Below are positions 1 to 8,057 of a DNA stretch of 64,000 nt, in pieces. Under the pieces are notes generated by a model. That model had not been told where the DNA came from. It did no database searches and worked only from the letters and a program-made list of their open reading frames with translations. Within the stretch, counting starts at the first letter, position 1, and each line of letters starts with the position of its first letter. The stretch is taken from the NCBI RefSeq assembly GCF_900116645.1, contig NZ_FPBO01000013.1:62001-126000 (forward strand). The letters run 5' to 3'. A program made the translations under genes and the position numbers. This DNA comes from Pseudoduganella namucuonensis. Its GTDB lineage: Bacteria; Pseudomonadota; Gammaproteobacteria; Burkholderiales; Burkholderiaceae_D.

Positions 1-2
1 TC

Positions 3-131
3 GCTTACATTGGCACAGAAGCTGGATCAATGGAGAAACCTGCTTTAGTCGGCGGGCGCGCCCGGCAATGGCAAGAGTACCCCGAAGCTTGGTTGCGCCA
101 CGTTCTGACGCATATCGCCGATCAAATTTCC
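3..131 (+). pseudogene. IS66-like transposase C-terminal relic
   Basis: One frame reads through a segment resembling the C-terminal end of IS66-family DDE transposases: the string PEAWLRHVLTHIAD (about 90-131) matches the usual PEAWLRHVLxRIADHP block. The preceding residues (IGTEAGSMEKPAL) look like a scrambled form of the usual GSDAGGERAA stretch. The expected ending with a DELLPW-type motif is missing, and the frame runs on into unrelated sequence to about 266. This is therefore a decayed fragment, cut by the window edge on its left, and not a functional gene. The family assignment is by eye from one short block, so it is tentative. Confidence 0.4.
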
Positions 132-182
132 ACAGCGCTCAAGACGTCACTGAGCGGACGCTTATCTATCAAGACGCTAGCG

Positions 183-1289
183 CTATTCATCACACTTAAC
201 GGGTGGTGGAAAATTCAATTCACCCGAAGGCGACTTGACTGCAATCAAAAACTTGCCATCTCCTAGCGGCGCCAATTTGGAACCTGTTTTGAGCTTGCAT
301 TCGGTCCCGTGGTACATGTCCAATTCATACACCAATGAGGGAATTTGACGCGCAACCGCTGTCTCATACCAAGCCATCCCTTGTCGGCCGAAGGTAAACA
401 AACCCAAGCCGACTAACGAAAAAAGAAATGTCTGAAAGAAAAGTGTCAATCTGGCGAATCGAACCTTGCTAAATTGCCATTCTCCGGCAAATAGCCAAGT
501 CTGAATCTTGTCAATGTTAGGGAATGTGAACAGTGCCATGAAAAAGGACGAAAAAGCAATCCCAACGGCAGAGAGGAATGCGCCAGCCAGTGTGATCAGA
601 AATGGAATCATCATGATCGCAACTAGCAAATTGGTGTGCGTAAAGTTTTTTGGTGTCACGTGAATGATGCCCGCAATTTTTTGACCTGCAAGCCCATATG
701 CGATAGAAGAAGCACTTGCAAACCCAAGCGCGATGACACCCTTGCCTAGCACAGTTTCAGAAAGGATTCTGTACCACCGAAGTACATCCCGTGCTGCGAC
801 GTATGCAATGAATAGCAGCGAAAGAACCAAGAATTCTTTCATCCATTGCCCGGTTCCAGTCATGAAAACTATCAGCATTATCATGAGCAATACGCTCACA
901 CGAACGTAGAGCCTCTGTTCAATCGTCAATTCCGCAATAGCAGATCTGGCCCAGCGCAGTCGCTGCACGCGCTTTGCGGGTGATAGCAAAATGTATGGAA
1001 CCGAAACAAATATGATGAGCGCGATCAACGCAATGTGAAAGCGTAGCACCTCGCTCTTGGTCGGCGAAGGAATGAAGGCCGACATCAGCAATGATGCCGT
1101 CAGTACCAATGCCATTCCCTTGATGAAACCCCTCAGGAGGGGCATACGCGGGAGCAGCAACATGCGAACCACTTTTCGCTTGAATTTGTCCAATTTTTTC
1201 TCTCCATTGATCGATTTGGCGATGCGGCAGCGCAGCTGAGAAAGGCCGCACTGCCAAGCGCAACCCATGGTGTTCAATATTGCGTGCAA
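183..1289 (-). CDS. orphan multi-pass membrane protein, function unknown
   Basis: I do not recognise a family. The protein (up to 368 aa) has several strongly hydrophobic stretches, including VLTASLLMSAF, IALIALIIFVSVPYILL, VSVLLMIMLIVFM, FLVLSLLFIAYVAA, a pair around TNLLVAIMMIPFLITLAGAFL and FFQTFLFSLVGLGLF, so about six to eight membrane helices are expected. A polar C-terminal tail of about 70 residues follows. The farthest start is a TTG at 1289; ATG codons at 1268 and 1163 are alternatives and none has a clear ribosome-binding site, so the N-terminus is uncertain. Base composition is visibly poorer in GC than the rest of the window. It lies between two transposase relics, which suggests acquired DNA. 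Confidence 0.6.
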   Translation of the reverse strand: MHAILNTMGCAWQCGLSQLRCRIAKSINGEKKLDKFKRKVVRMLLLPRMPLLRGFIKGMALVLTASLLMSAFIPSPTKSEVLRFHIALIALIIFVSVPYILLSPAKRVQRLRWARSAIAELTIEQRLYVRVSVLLMIMLIVFMTGTGQWMKEFLVLSLLFIAYVAARDVLRWYRILSETVLGKGVIALGFASASSIAYGLAGQKIAGIIHVTPKNFTHTNLLVAIMMIPFLITLAGAFLSAVGIAFSSFFMALFTFPNIDKIQTWLFAGEWQFSKVRFARLTLFFQTFLFSLVGLGLFTFGRQGMAWYETAVARQIPSLVYELDMYHGTECKLKTGSKLAPLGDGKFLIAVKSPSGELNFPPPVKCDE

Positions 1290-1317
1290 GATCTTAGGTT
1301 AGGATTGTCTTGCTTCG

Positions 1318-1425
1318 TTAGACCTGCGGCAAGCTTTCGGCCACGCCTTTGGCACAGGCCGTACTCATGTCCATGCAGACCTGCTTGATCTCGGAGGCGC
1401 CGCCACTGCCATCCAGCAGTCCTGC
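1318..1425 (-). pseudogene. ISL3-like transposase fragment
   Basis: Reading the minus strand from about 1425 to a TAA at 1318-1320 gives LLDGSGGASEIKQVCMDMS followed by TACAKGVAESLPQV. This is the signature of the ISL3-family DDE transposase, whose catalytic region normally reads VCIDMSxAFxKGVxExLPxA. The frame is interrupted by a stop just upstream (near 1433) and ends right after the motif, so only about 35 residues survive. No terminal inverted repeats could be paired. It is an internal scrap of an insertion sequence and evidence of past mobile-element activity next to the vapBC locus. Confidence 0.55.
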
Positions 1426-1499
1426 CTACAAGGCACCATATGCTGAGAAGTCGCGGCTGTGGCAGGCGCTACGTGGATATTGACTGACGCACATGGCCA

Positions 1500-1930
1500 T
1501 TAGCCGATCAGGCAAAGAGCGCGCGCCCCACCATGAACGGCGGTGGTGACGAGGCGGCGGTCAAGCGTTGCTAGCTGACCGCCATGGGTTTGCGCGAGCG
1601 CGAGCAGATAACTATCTGTAGTCTGCGACGAATTGAGCAGGCGAGTCGTGTCTACTTTTCCCTCGTCCAGAAGACTGATGTCATCGCTCCAAAATACATG
1701 CCCGTCGAGCGCGCGCATGGCCCGCAACAAGGGTGCCACAGCGGCCGGATTTCCCGGCGAGTTGGGATAGCTGGCGTGACCAATAATGCGTAATACGGCG
1801 TTCTCCGTGATGGGACAGGTGGTTCAGCCCCCATCCCGCTCCTCGCGAACCAGCGATGCGCAATGTCGTGCTGGACGTGGCCAGGGTCAATCAGTGCAAT
1901 CAGGACATTCACGTCAAGCAGGTATGTCAT
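1500..1930 (-). pseudogene. broken VapC-like PIN-domain toxin
   Basis: The N-terminal part (MTYLLDVNVLIALIDPGHVQ) and the C-terminal part (SSQTTDSYLLALAQTHGG, LATLDRRLVTTAV) are clear halves of a VapC/PIN ribonuclease with its acidic residues (D6, the TTDSYL Asp and the LATLD Asp). They lie in different frames. The middle, TCPITENAVLRIIGHASYPN, is in the C-terminal frame. Two lesions explain this: a one-base deletion near 1843 and a TGA at 1824-1826 where the family usually has Trp (GW before TCPITE). No full-length toxin can be made. The start ATG overlaps the antitoxin stop by 4 bases, the usual vapBC arrangement. Confidence 0.8.
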
Positions 1931-2160
1931 CCCTGGAGCTCATCGCGTAATTTGTTTACCATTTCCAGTGTGACGGGCATGTTTCCCGTTTGCGTTGGGA
2001 GTAGTGGCACGCCGTTGCGCGTGGTGTGACTTGGGCCTTGCGGTTGTAGCGCCTGTCGGGCGAGCGCAGAGATAACTTCACCGACGCTTTTGCGATGAAG
2101 CAATGCAAGCCCTTTGGCCGCAGCGAGGACATCGTCGTCGATCGTTAAAGTGGTCCGCAT
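1927..2160 (-). CDS. VapB-like ribbon-helix-helix antitoxin
   Basis: A 77-residue protein beginning MRTTLTIDDDVLAAAKGLA, typical of the ribbon-helix-helix antitoxins (CopG/VapB type) that bind their own promoter and neutralise a PIN-domain toxin. The start at 2160 is preferred because GAAGGTG lies at ribosome-binding distance; an ATG at 2184 would add eight residues. The gene is intact and overlaps the toxin start by 4 bases, but the toxin is a pseudogene, so the antitoxin is now an orphan. It may persist as a DNA-binding protein or simply not have decayed yet. Confidence 0.75.
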   Translation of the reverse strand: MRTTLTIDDDVLAAAKGLALLHRKSVGEVISALARQALQPQGPSHTTRNGVPLLPTQTGNMPVTLEMVNKLRDELQG

Positions 2161-2182
2161 CGTTTTCACCTTCAGGTTTCGC

Positions 2183-2203
2183 ATCAATCATCAATCATCA
2201 ATT
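2183..2203 (-). promoter_or_regulatory. three tandem 7-bp repeats upstream of vapB
   Basis: Three consecutive copies of ATCAATC (the last ending in T) lie directly upstream of the antitoxin start; on the minus strand they read ATTGATG-type units. Antitoxins of this class autoregulate through short repeated half-sites near their promoter, so this is a candidate operator. The repeats are seen; their role is inferred. Confidence 0.4.
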
Positions 2204-2349
2204 ATCATACGCCCCTTGAATTCACACGTCCCTGCGTAAACTCGGTCGCGCTTACCGGATATGGCCAGTGCCTGGCCGAACCGCGATTTTCCCCGCGACA
2301 GACCCACTCGGCGCTACACTAGCTTTCTGGCATCCTTTCGGAGTAAACG

Positions 2350-4902
2350 ATGGCGACGCTGTTGCCAGTGGAAAACTTGCCCCTGCTGCCAACCATGCCA
2401 GTGGAACCCCATGCGCGCAGGTTGGCGATGCTGGTCGTGCTGACCTCCATCGTCGTTTTCCTCGCGGTCGTTCCGTTCGCGAAGGTGAAGCTGGCGCCGG
2501 TCCACGCCTTCATTCCCATCTACGAATCCGCGCTGCTGCTGAACGACCTGATCACCGCGGCGATGCTGTTCGGCCATTTCAGCATTCTGCGTTCCCGGGC
2601 CTTGCTGGTGCTGGCCTGCGGCTACCTGTACACCGGCGTCATCACCATCCCCCACGCGCTGACCTTCCCGGGCGTGTTCGCCCCCGCCGGACTGCTGGGG
2701 GCGGGGGCGCAAAGCACCGCGTGGCTGTACGTGTTCTGGCATGTGGGTTTTCCCCTCTGCGTCATGGCCTACGCCTGGTCCAGCCGCCGGGAGCGCGGCC
2801 AGCCCCGGCTGATACAACGCCCCCGCCTGGCCGCCGCCGCCGGGATCGCCGTGGCGCTGGCCATGGTGGGCGCGGCCACGCTACTTTCCACCGTCCACCA
2901 CGACGCGCTGCCCCCCATCCTGGAGTCCGGCCGGTACACGCTGGCGGGCAACGTGGTGCTCACCAGCACCTGGATCTTCAGCGCGGTCGCCGTCGTCATG
3001 CTGTGGCGCTACACCCGCCATTCCATGCTCGACCTCTGGCTGTTCGTCGTCATGTGCGCGTGGATCTGCGATGTCGCCCTGTCCGCCGTGCTGAACGGGG
3101 GGCGTTTCGACGTCGGCTTCTACGCGGGCCGGATCTACGGGCTGCTGGCGGCCAGCTACGTGCTGGTGGTGCTGCTGCTGGAGAGCAACCGGCTGTACGC
3201 GCGGCTGGCCGTGTCCCATGGCGAGGCCCTGCGGCGCAGCGGGGATTTGCAGCGGCTGCACGCCCAGAGCGAGGAACGGGCGGGGCAATACGCCTGCGCG
3301 CTGGATGAGCTCCATTACAAGGACGAGGAGATCCGCGCGGTGGTCCAGAACATCGTCGACTGCGTCATCACGCTCGACGCCAAGGGCGTGGTGCGCAGCG
3401 CGAACCCGGCGGTGCGGCAGGTGTTCGGCTACGCGGCGGACGAGGTCGTCGGCCGCGATATCCTGACGCTGATCCCCGAGCTGGAGTACGACGCGTATTT
3501 CCGGCCGCGCGAAACGCAAGACCATGCGCAAGGCCTGGACGCCAGCGGCGAGGTCGAGGGATTGCACAAGAATGGCCAGCGCATCCCGCTCGAGCTGGCG
3601 ATCAATGAATTCGAGGTGCACGACGAACGGCTGTTCATCGGCGTGCTGCGCGAAATCAGCGAACGCAAGCGCTTCATCAGCGAGCTCTGGCAGGCGCGCG
3701 CGAACGCCGAGGAGGCGAACAAGGCGAAGTCGGCCTTCCTGGCCAATATGAGCCACGAACTGCGCACGCCGCTGAACGCGATCCTGGGCTTCGCGCAGAT
3801 TCTCGTGTCCGACACCTTGCCGCTGACGGCGGACAAGCGGCGGCATTTCACCACCCACATCCTGAAGGCCGGCAAGCATTTGCTGGAGCTGATCAACGAG
3901 GTGCTGGATCTGGCCAAGGTCGAGTCCGGAACCTTGTCACTGTCGCCCGAGCCGGTGGAGCTGGCCGAACTCATCGTTTCATGCCAGCAGATGATAGAAC
4001 CCATCGCCGACAAGCGCGGCATCGGCCTGGTGTTTTCGGTCGACGCCGGCCTGCACGTGCTGGCCGACCGCACCCGCTTGAAACAGGTGTTGCTGAACCT
4101 GATGTCGAACGCGGTCAAATACAACCGGCCGGGCGGCGCCGTCCATCTCGGCTGCACGTCCCCGGCGGCTGGCCGGGTGCGCATCACGGTGCGGGACGAC
4201 GGCGAGGGCCTGGCGCCCGCGCAGCTGGAGCAGCTCTTCCAGCCATTCAGCCGGCTGGGCCGGGAAGCCGACACCGAGGAGGGCACCGGGATCGGACTGG
4301 TGGTGACCAAGCGCCTGGTCGAACTGATGGGGGGCGAGATCGGCGTGAGCAGCACGGAGGGCGTGGGCAGCGTGTTTTGGGTGGAACTGCGCTCGGCCAT
4401 CGCGGTGCTGAACATCGGCATGGGCGAGGCCTTGGCCAGGGCCAAGGCCAGCGCGCCCGCCGGCGACAAGCCGCTCGCCCAGCCTGTGCGCACCCTGCTG
4501 TATGTGGAGGACAACCCGGCCAACCTGGCCCTGGTGCGGGAGATCCTGGCCTTCCGCAGGGACCTGGTGTTGATGACGGCCACCGACGCCGGGCAGGGCC
4601 TGGAGATGGCGCGGCGGCACCAGCCGGTCGTGATCCTGATGGACATCAACCTGCCCGGCATGAGCGGCAACGAGGCCATGGAGATCCTGCGCGCGGACCC
4701 GGAAACGGCGCACGTGCCGGTGATCGCGCTGTCGGCCAACGCCATGCCGAGGGACGTCGCCAAGAGCATGGCGACGGGTTTCCACCGCTATCTCACCAAG
4801 CCGATCGACATCGACGAGTTTTTCGCGGCGCTCGATGGCGCGCTGGAATTGGCGCAGGAGGAGCCCTGCGGGAAATCGCGGAAAAAGAGGCTGCAGGGCT
4901 GA
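2350..4902 (+). CDS. hybrid sensor histidine kinase (MASE4-like, PAS, kinase, receiver)
   Basis: An 850-residue membrane-bound signalling kinase. Residues about 25-280 form a multi-helix membrane region resembling the MASE4 sensory domain, followed by a short linker helix. A PAS domain spans about 330-440. The HisKA block SHELRTPLNAILG places the phospho-acceptor at His469. The ATPase domain has the N box near Asn587 and GTGIGL near 644. A C-terminal receiver starts at LLYVEDNPA (about 718), with the phospho-accepting Asp765 in ILMDINLPG. No output domain follows, so the phosphoryl group is presumably passed to a separate regulator, which is not adjacent. GGAG sits 7 bases before the ATG. The signal sensed is unknown. 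Confidence 0.9.
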   Translation: MATLLPVENLPLLPTMPVEPHARRLAMLVVLTSIVVFLAVVPFAKVKLAPVHAFIPIYESALLLNDLITAAMLFGHFSILRSRALLVLACGYLYTGVITIPHALTFPGVFAPAGLLGAGAQSTAWLYVFWHVGFPLCVMAYAWSSRRERGQPRLIQRPRLAAAAGIAVALAMVGAATLLSTVHHDALPPILESGRYTLAGNVVLTSTWIFSAVAVVMLWRYTRHSMLDLWLFVVMCAWICDVALSAVLNGGRFDVGFYAGRIYGLLAASYVLVVLLLESNRLYARLAVSHGEALRRSGDLQRLHAQSEERAGQYACALDELHYKDEEIRAVVQNIVDCVITLDAKGVVRSANPAVRQVFGYAADEVVGRDILTLIPELEYDAYFRPRETQDHAQGLDASGEVEGLHKNGQRIPLELAINEFEVHDERLFIGVLREISERKRFISELWQARANAEEANKAKSAFLANMSHELRTPLNAILGFAQILVSDTLPLTADKRRHFTTHILKAGKHLLELINEVLDLAKVESGTLSLSPEPVELAELIVSCQQMIEPIADKRGIGLVFSVDAGLHVLADRTRLKQVLLNLMSNAVKYNRPGGAVHLGCTSPAAGRVRITVRDDGEGLAPAQLEQLFQPFSRLGREADTEEGTGIGLVVTKRLVELMGGEIGVSSTEGVGSVFWVELRSAIAVLNIGMGEALARAKASAPAGDKPLAQPVRTLLYVEDNPANLALVREILAFRRDLVLMTATDAGQGLEMARRHQPVVILMDINLPGMSGNEAMEILRADPETAHVPVIALSANAMPRDVAKSMATGFHRYLTKPIDIDEFFAALDGALELAQEEPCGKSRKKRLQG

Positions 4903-5061
4903 GAGGCTGAGAGTCTTTCGATCATGCCCGCTCATCACGCCAGAAAGTGCCCGCTCGTCGTTGCAAATGCTCGCCATAGCCCGAGCTATGGCTGTGCTTT
5001 GCGCCTTGATCGGCCACTTTCTGGCGCGCTGCTCTGGCACGCCCGAAAAACTCTCAGCCTC
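4903..5061. repeat. long palindromic intergenic element (type 1, copy A)
   Basis: The element starts immediately after the kinase stop. Its ends, 4903-4914 and 5050-5061, are perfect 12-bp inverted copies (GAGGCTGAGAGT). A second nested pair, CGCCAGAAAGTG at 4938-4949 and 5015-5026, is also perfect. The centre has a GCCATAG/CTATGGC stem enclosing CCCGAG. A similar centre and the flanking AAGGCGCAA string recur in the element at 7895-8057, so the two are related. It separates two convergent genes and could fold into a long hairpin that ends transcription from both sides. Confidence 0.75.
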
Positions 5062-5068
5062 TGAACGC

Positions 5069-5320
5069 TCAGTCCCGGTAAAACGCCTCGACCTTGCCCT
5101 TCAGCTTGATCAGCATGGGATTGCCCTTGCGGTCCAGCGCCTTGCCGGCGGGAACCTTGATCCAGCCTTCGCTGATGCAGTATTCATCCACGTCCAGGCG
5201 TTCCTTGTCGTTGAATTTGATGCCGACGTCGTGTTCGAACACGGCGGCGACGTGGAATTTGCTGCGTGGGTCGATCGACAGGTGGTCGGGCAGCGGGGGG
5301 CGGGTAGTGGTATCGGTCAT
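5069..5320 (-). CDS. DUF3297 family small protein
   Basis: An 83-residue soluble protein (MTDTTTRPPLPDHLSIDPRS start, then a HDVGIKFNDKERLDVDEYC block) that resembles the DUF3297 family, a short conserved bacterial protein of unknown function. It is full length for that family and has no signal peptide or membrane segment. It stands alone, facing the histidine kinase across the palindromic element, with the diguanylate cyclase gene downstream on the same strand. No function can be assigned from sequence. Confidence 0.75.
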   Translation of the reverse strand: MTDTTTRPPLPDHLSIDPRSKFHVAAVFEHDVGIKFNDKERLDVDEYCISEGWIKVPAGKALDRKGNPMLIKLKGKVEAFYRD

Positions 5321-5384
5321 GGGCGTAATTATCCATTAGAAACGGCTTGGGGACAATGTCCGCGCCCGGCCGGGGGGCGGACGG

Positions 5385-6329
5385 TCAGGCCGAGCACACG
5401 CGATTGCGGCCCGCGCTCTTGGCCTTGTACAGCGCGGTGTCGGCGCGTTCCAGCATGCGCTCCAGCGTGTCGCCGGGCCGCATCTGCGTGTCGCCCAGCG
5501 AGATGGACAGGCCGGGCAGGTCGGCGGCGAGCGGCGCCTTCGGCTCGGCCACCGCGCGCCGCAGGCGCTCGGCGATGGCCACCGCTTGCGGCGCGCCGGT
5601 GTCCGGCAGCAGCACGGCGAATTCCTCGCCGCCGTAGCGCGCCAGCAGGTCGCCCGGCCGCAGGTTGTCGTTCAGGGCCAGCGCCACCGCGCGCAGCGAG
5701 CGGTCGCCCGAGACGTGGCCGTGGGTGTCGTTGAAACGCTTGAAATGGTCGATGTCGATCATCAGGATGGACAGCGGCTTGCCGTCCAGCAGGCCGCGCT
5801 CGAGCTGGCGCCGGAAGGCCTGGTCCAGCCAGCGCCGGTTGTGCAGGCCGGTGAGGCCGTCGACGAAGGCCAGGCTTTCGAACTCGCTCTGGCGGTGGAT
5901 GCTGTCGCGCACGGCGTCGTTGCCCTGGCGTACCCGCCCGGACAGGGTGACGAGCATGTTGCGCGCCAGTGCGTGGGAGGCGTTGATGAGCGACCACATG
6001 GTGTCGCGCGTGAGCACCAGCATGCGGCTCCTGCTGCTCACCATCACATAGGCGGAGGTCTCGCGCGCCTCGATCATCGACATTTCGCCCACGCATTCGC
6101 CGGCCCCCAGGCGCATGTAATACGGCTGGGACAGCGTGGTCAGGTGGACGTCGACCTGGCCGTCCAGCAGCACGTACAGGTGCTCGTTGGGAACGGCGGG
6201 GTCGAGCAGCACGGTATCGGCGGGGACTTCGACGACGCGGCAATGCTCGAGCAGGCGCTCGATCGCGTCGAAGCTGACGCCGGCGAACAGCCTGGTGCTG
6301 GCTAGTTCGGCGTGAAGACTGTTCAGCAT
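5385..6329 (-). CDS. diguanylate cyclase with N-terminal cyclic-nucleotide-binding-like domain
   Basis: A 314-residue cytoplasmic protein. Residues about 12-125 resemble a cNMP-binding (Crp-like) fold (LLDGQVDVHL, GAGECVGEMSMIEARETSAYV). Residues about 150-314 form a GGDEF domain with the intact active-site motif GGEEF at 233-237, and a product-inhibition I-site RPGD at 224-227 with the canonical five-residue spacing. It should therefore make cyclic di-GMP with feedback inhibition, tuned by whatever the N-terminal domain binds. Whether that is cAMP, cGMP, c-di-GMP or nothing cannot be told; the usual RxA-type phosphate-binding cassette is not obvious, with RETSAYV in that position. The gene is monocistronic. 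Confidence 0.88.
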   Translation of the reverse strand: MLNSLHAELASTRLFAGVSFDAIERLLEHCRVVEVPADTVLLDPAVPNEHLYVLLDGQVDVHLTTLSQPYYMRLGAGECVGEMSMIEARETSAYVMVSSRSRMLVLTRDTMWSLINASHALARNMLVTLSGRVRQGNDAVRDSIHRQSEFESLAFVDGLTGLHNRRWLDQAFRRQLERGLLDGKPLSILMIDIDHFKRFNDTHGHVSGDRSLRAVALALNDNLRPGDLLARYGGEEFAVLLPDTGAPQAVAIAERLRRAVAEPKAPLAADLPGLSISLGDTQMRPGDTLERMLERADTALYKAKSAGRNRVCSA

Positions 6330-6495
6330 GGCAATACGGTGCGGGGTGGCGAATGTAAAAGATTATACATAGGAAATTGTAACAAGCGGACGTGGCAATT
6401 CCGCACCATTTTTCCGCCGCCGCGCCGACATTGCTTGACCGCAAGAGAAAGAGGCGCGGATACTGCAAGGATATTAACTTTCTTGCAAGCCCACC

Positions 6496-7881
6496 ATGAG
6501 CAAGCTTTCCTTACTCGATCTCGGCTTCCTGATCGCCGAATCCGAGGCCAGCCCCAAGCACGTCGCCGGCCTGCTGATCTTCAAGCGTCCCGCCGGCGCC
6601 CGCGCCGGCTTCGCGCGCAAGGTGTACGAGTCGCTGCTGGCCGCCACCGACGTGCAGCCGCCGTTCAACCGGGTGCTGGCGTTTTCGCTGGCGGCGCTGC
6701 CGCACTGGGCCGAATGCGACGGGATCGACATGGCGCAACACGTGTTCTTCCACAAGCTGGAGAAGGGCGCCAACACCCGCGCCGACCTGTACCGGCTGGT
6801 GGCGGACCTGCACACGCCGGTGCTGGACCGTTCGCGCCCGATGTGGGAGGCGCACGTGATCGACGGCCTGGAGGGCGGCCGCTTCGCCCTGTACCAGCGC
6901 CTGCACCACGCCTACGCGGACGGCGTGACGATGTCGCGCTGGATCGCGCAGGCGCTGAGCGACACGCCGGACGACAAGGAACTGCGCCCGGTCTGGACCT
7001 TGCCGCACAACGGCGGCGCCGAGGGCCGCCGCCTGCGCCTGCAGCGGGACATGCTGCAATCCGCCGTCGGCAACCTGAAGGGCACGGCCGCGCGCCTGCT
7101 GGGCGTGAGCCGCCTGAGCGCCATGCTGCTGCTGGAGGGCGTGAAGCTGACCAAGAACGCGATCGCGCTGCCGTTCGCCGCCAGCCGCCACACGCCGCTG
7201 ACCGGCCAGGTGACGCCGGGCCGCCAGTTCACGGCGGTGGCGGTGCCGATGGAGCGCATCGCCCGCATCCAGGCCGTCACCCGCTCCACGCTGAACCACG
7301 TGGCGCTGACCTGCCTGGACGGCGCGCTGCGGCGCTACCTGGAGGAGCAGGGCGTGCAGCTGGCGCAGCCCATCGTCATCCAGATGCCGGTCAACCTGCG
7401 CAAGGATGGCGAGAAGACCACCGGCAACAAGATCGGCATCATCCAGGTGGAGCTGTCGCCGCCGACGGACGATCCCTACGTCCGCCTGCGCAACATCGGT
7501 TTCTCGCTGCGCAACGTCCGCACCATGGTGGACAGCGTGGCGCCGGCCGCCATCGAGACCTACACCATCGTCACCGGCCTGCTGGGCCAGCTGGCCGAGA
7601 TGGCCAGGCTGTCGGACCACATGCCGCCCACCGGCAACACGCTGGTGTCGAACGTGCCGGGCCCGCCGGAAACGCTGTACATGCAGGGCGCGCCGCTGGA
7701 GGAGATGCATCCGATCAGCACGCTGCCGCCCAGCAACCTGCTGAACATCACGCTGTTCAGCTACGCCGGCACGCTCAATTTCGGCCTGATCGCCACCGAC
7801 GCGCTGCCGGGGCTGGAGCGCATCGGCGAGTACGTGCTGGCCGCGTTCGAGGAACTGGAACAGGCGGTGCGCGCCGCCTGA
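6496..7881 (+). CDS. wax ester synthase/diacylglycerol acyltransferase (WS/DGAT)
   Basis: A 461-residue member of the bacterial WS/DGAT family, which transfers acyl groups from acyl-CoA to fatty alcohols or diacylglycerol to make storage lipids. The catalytic HHxxxDG motif is present as HHAYADG (137-143), and the family's C-terminal motif appears as NVPGPPETLYMQGAPL. Length is normal for the family. It is a single gene, transcribed away from the divergent diguanylate cyclase. Some members esterify other alcohols, so the exact substrate is open. Transcription probably ends in the palindromic element that begins at 7895. Confidence 0.88.
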   Translation: MSKLSLLDLGFLIAESEASPKHVAGLLIFKRPAGARAGFARKVYESLLAATDVQPPFNRVLAFSLAALPHWAECDGIDMAQHVFFHKLEKGANTRADLYRLVADLHTPVLDRSRPMWEAHVIDGLEGGRFALYQRLHHAYADGVTMSRWIAQALSDTPDDKELRPVWTLPHNGGAEGRRLRLQRDMLQSAVGNLKGTAARLLGVSRLSAMLLLEGVKLTKNAIALPFAASRHTPLTGQVTPGRQFTAVAVPMERIARIQAVTRSTLNHVALTCLDGALRRYLEEQGVQLAQPIVIQMPVNLRKDGEKTTGNKIGIIQVELSPPTDDPYVRLRNIGFSLRNVRTMVDSVAPAAIETYTIVTGLLGQLAEMARLSDHMPPTGNTLVSNVPGPPETLYMQGAPLEEMHPISTLPPSNLLNITLFSYAGTLNFGLIATDALPGLERIGEYVLAAFEELEQAVRAA

Positions 7882-7894
7882 GTTTCCGGGGTTC

Positions 7895-8057
7895 CTAGTA
7901 CTCCGTTTCGACAAAATATTTACAAATAAAACCGATGGATTTTTTCGCATGGCAAGGCGCAAGGAGGCCGCATAGCGAGCTATGCAACGACGCGCAACGC
8001 AGGCAGGCGGAAAAAGACACGGTTTTATGTAAATATTTTGGAGAAACGGAGTACTAG
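7895..8057. repeat. long palindromic intergenic element (type 1, copy B)
   Basis: The ends CTAGTACTCCGTTTC (7895-7909) and its inverted copy (8043-8057) match perfectly over 15 bp. Internal stretches rich in A/T (AAAATATTTAC / GTAAATATTTT) also pair, and the centre holds GCATAG-CGAG-CTATGC. The centre and the neighbouring AAGGCGCAA resemble copy A at 4903-5061. The right end supplies the stop codon (8054-8056) of the chemoreceptor gene on the minus strand. The element lies between convergent genes, consistent with a two-way terminator. Confidence 0.8.

Noticed and set aside
30-266. 78-residue plus-strand frame at the left edge
   Set aside because: Its only recognisable part is the IS66-like block, after which it runs into the end of the oppositely oriented membrane-protein gene, so it was treated as a relic, not a gene.
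2268-3308. Arg/Pro-rich frame overlapping the histidine kinase
   Set aside because: It is a plus-one shadow of the kinase gene with no motif and no ribosome-binding site of its own.
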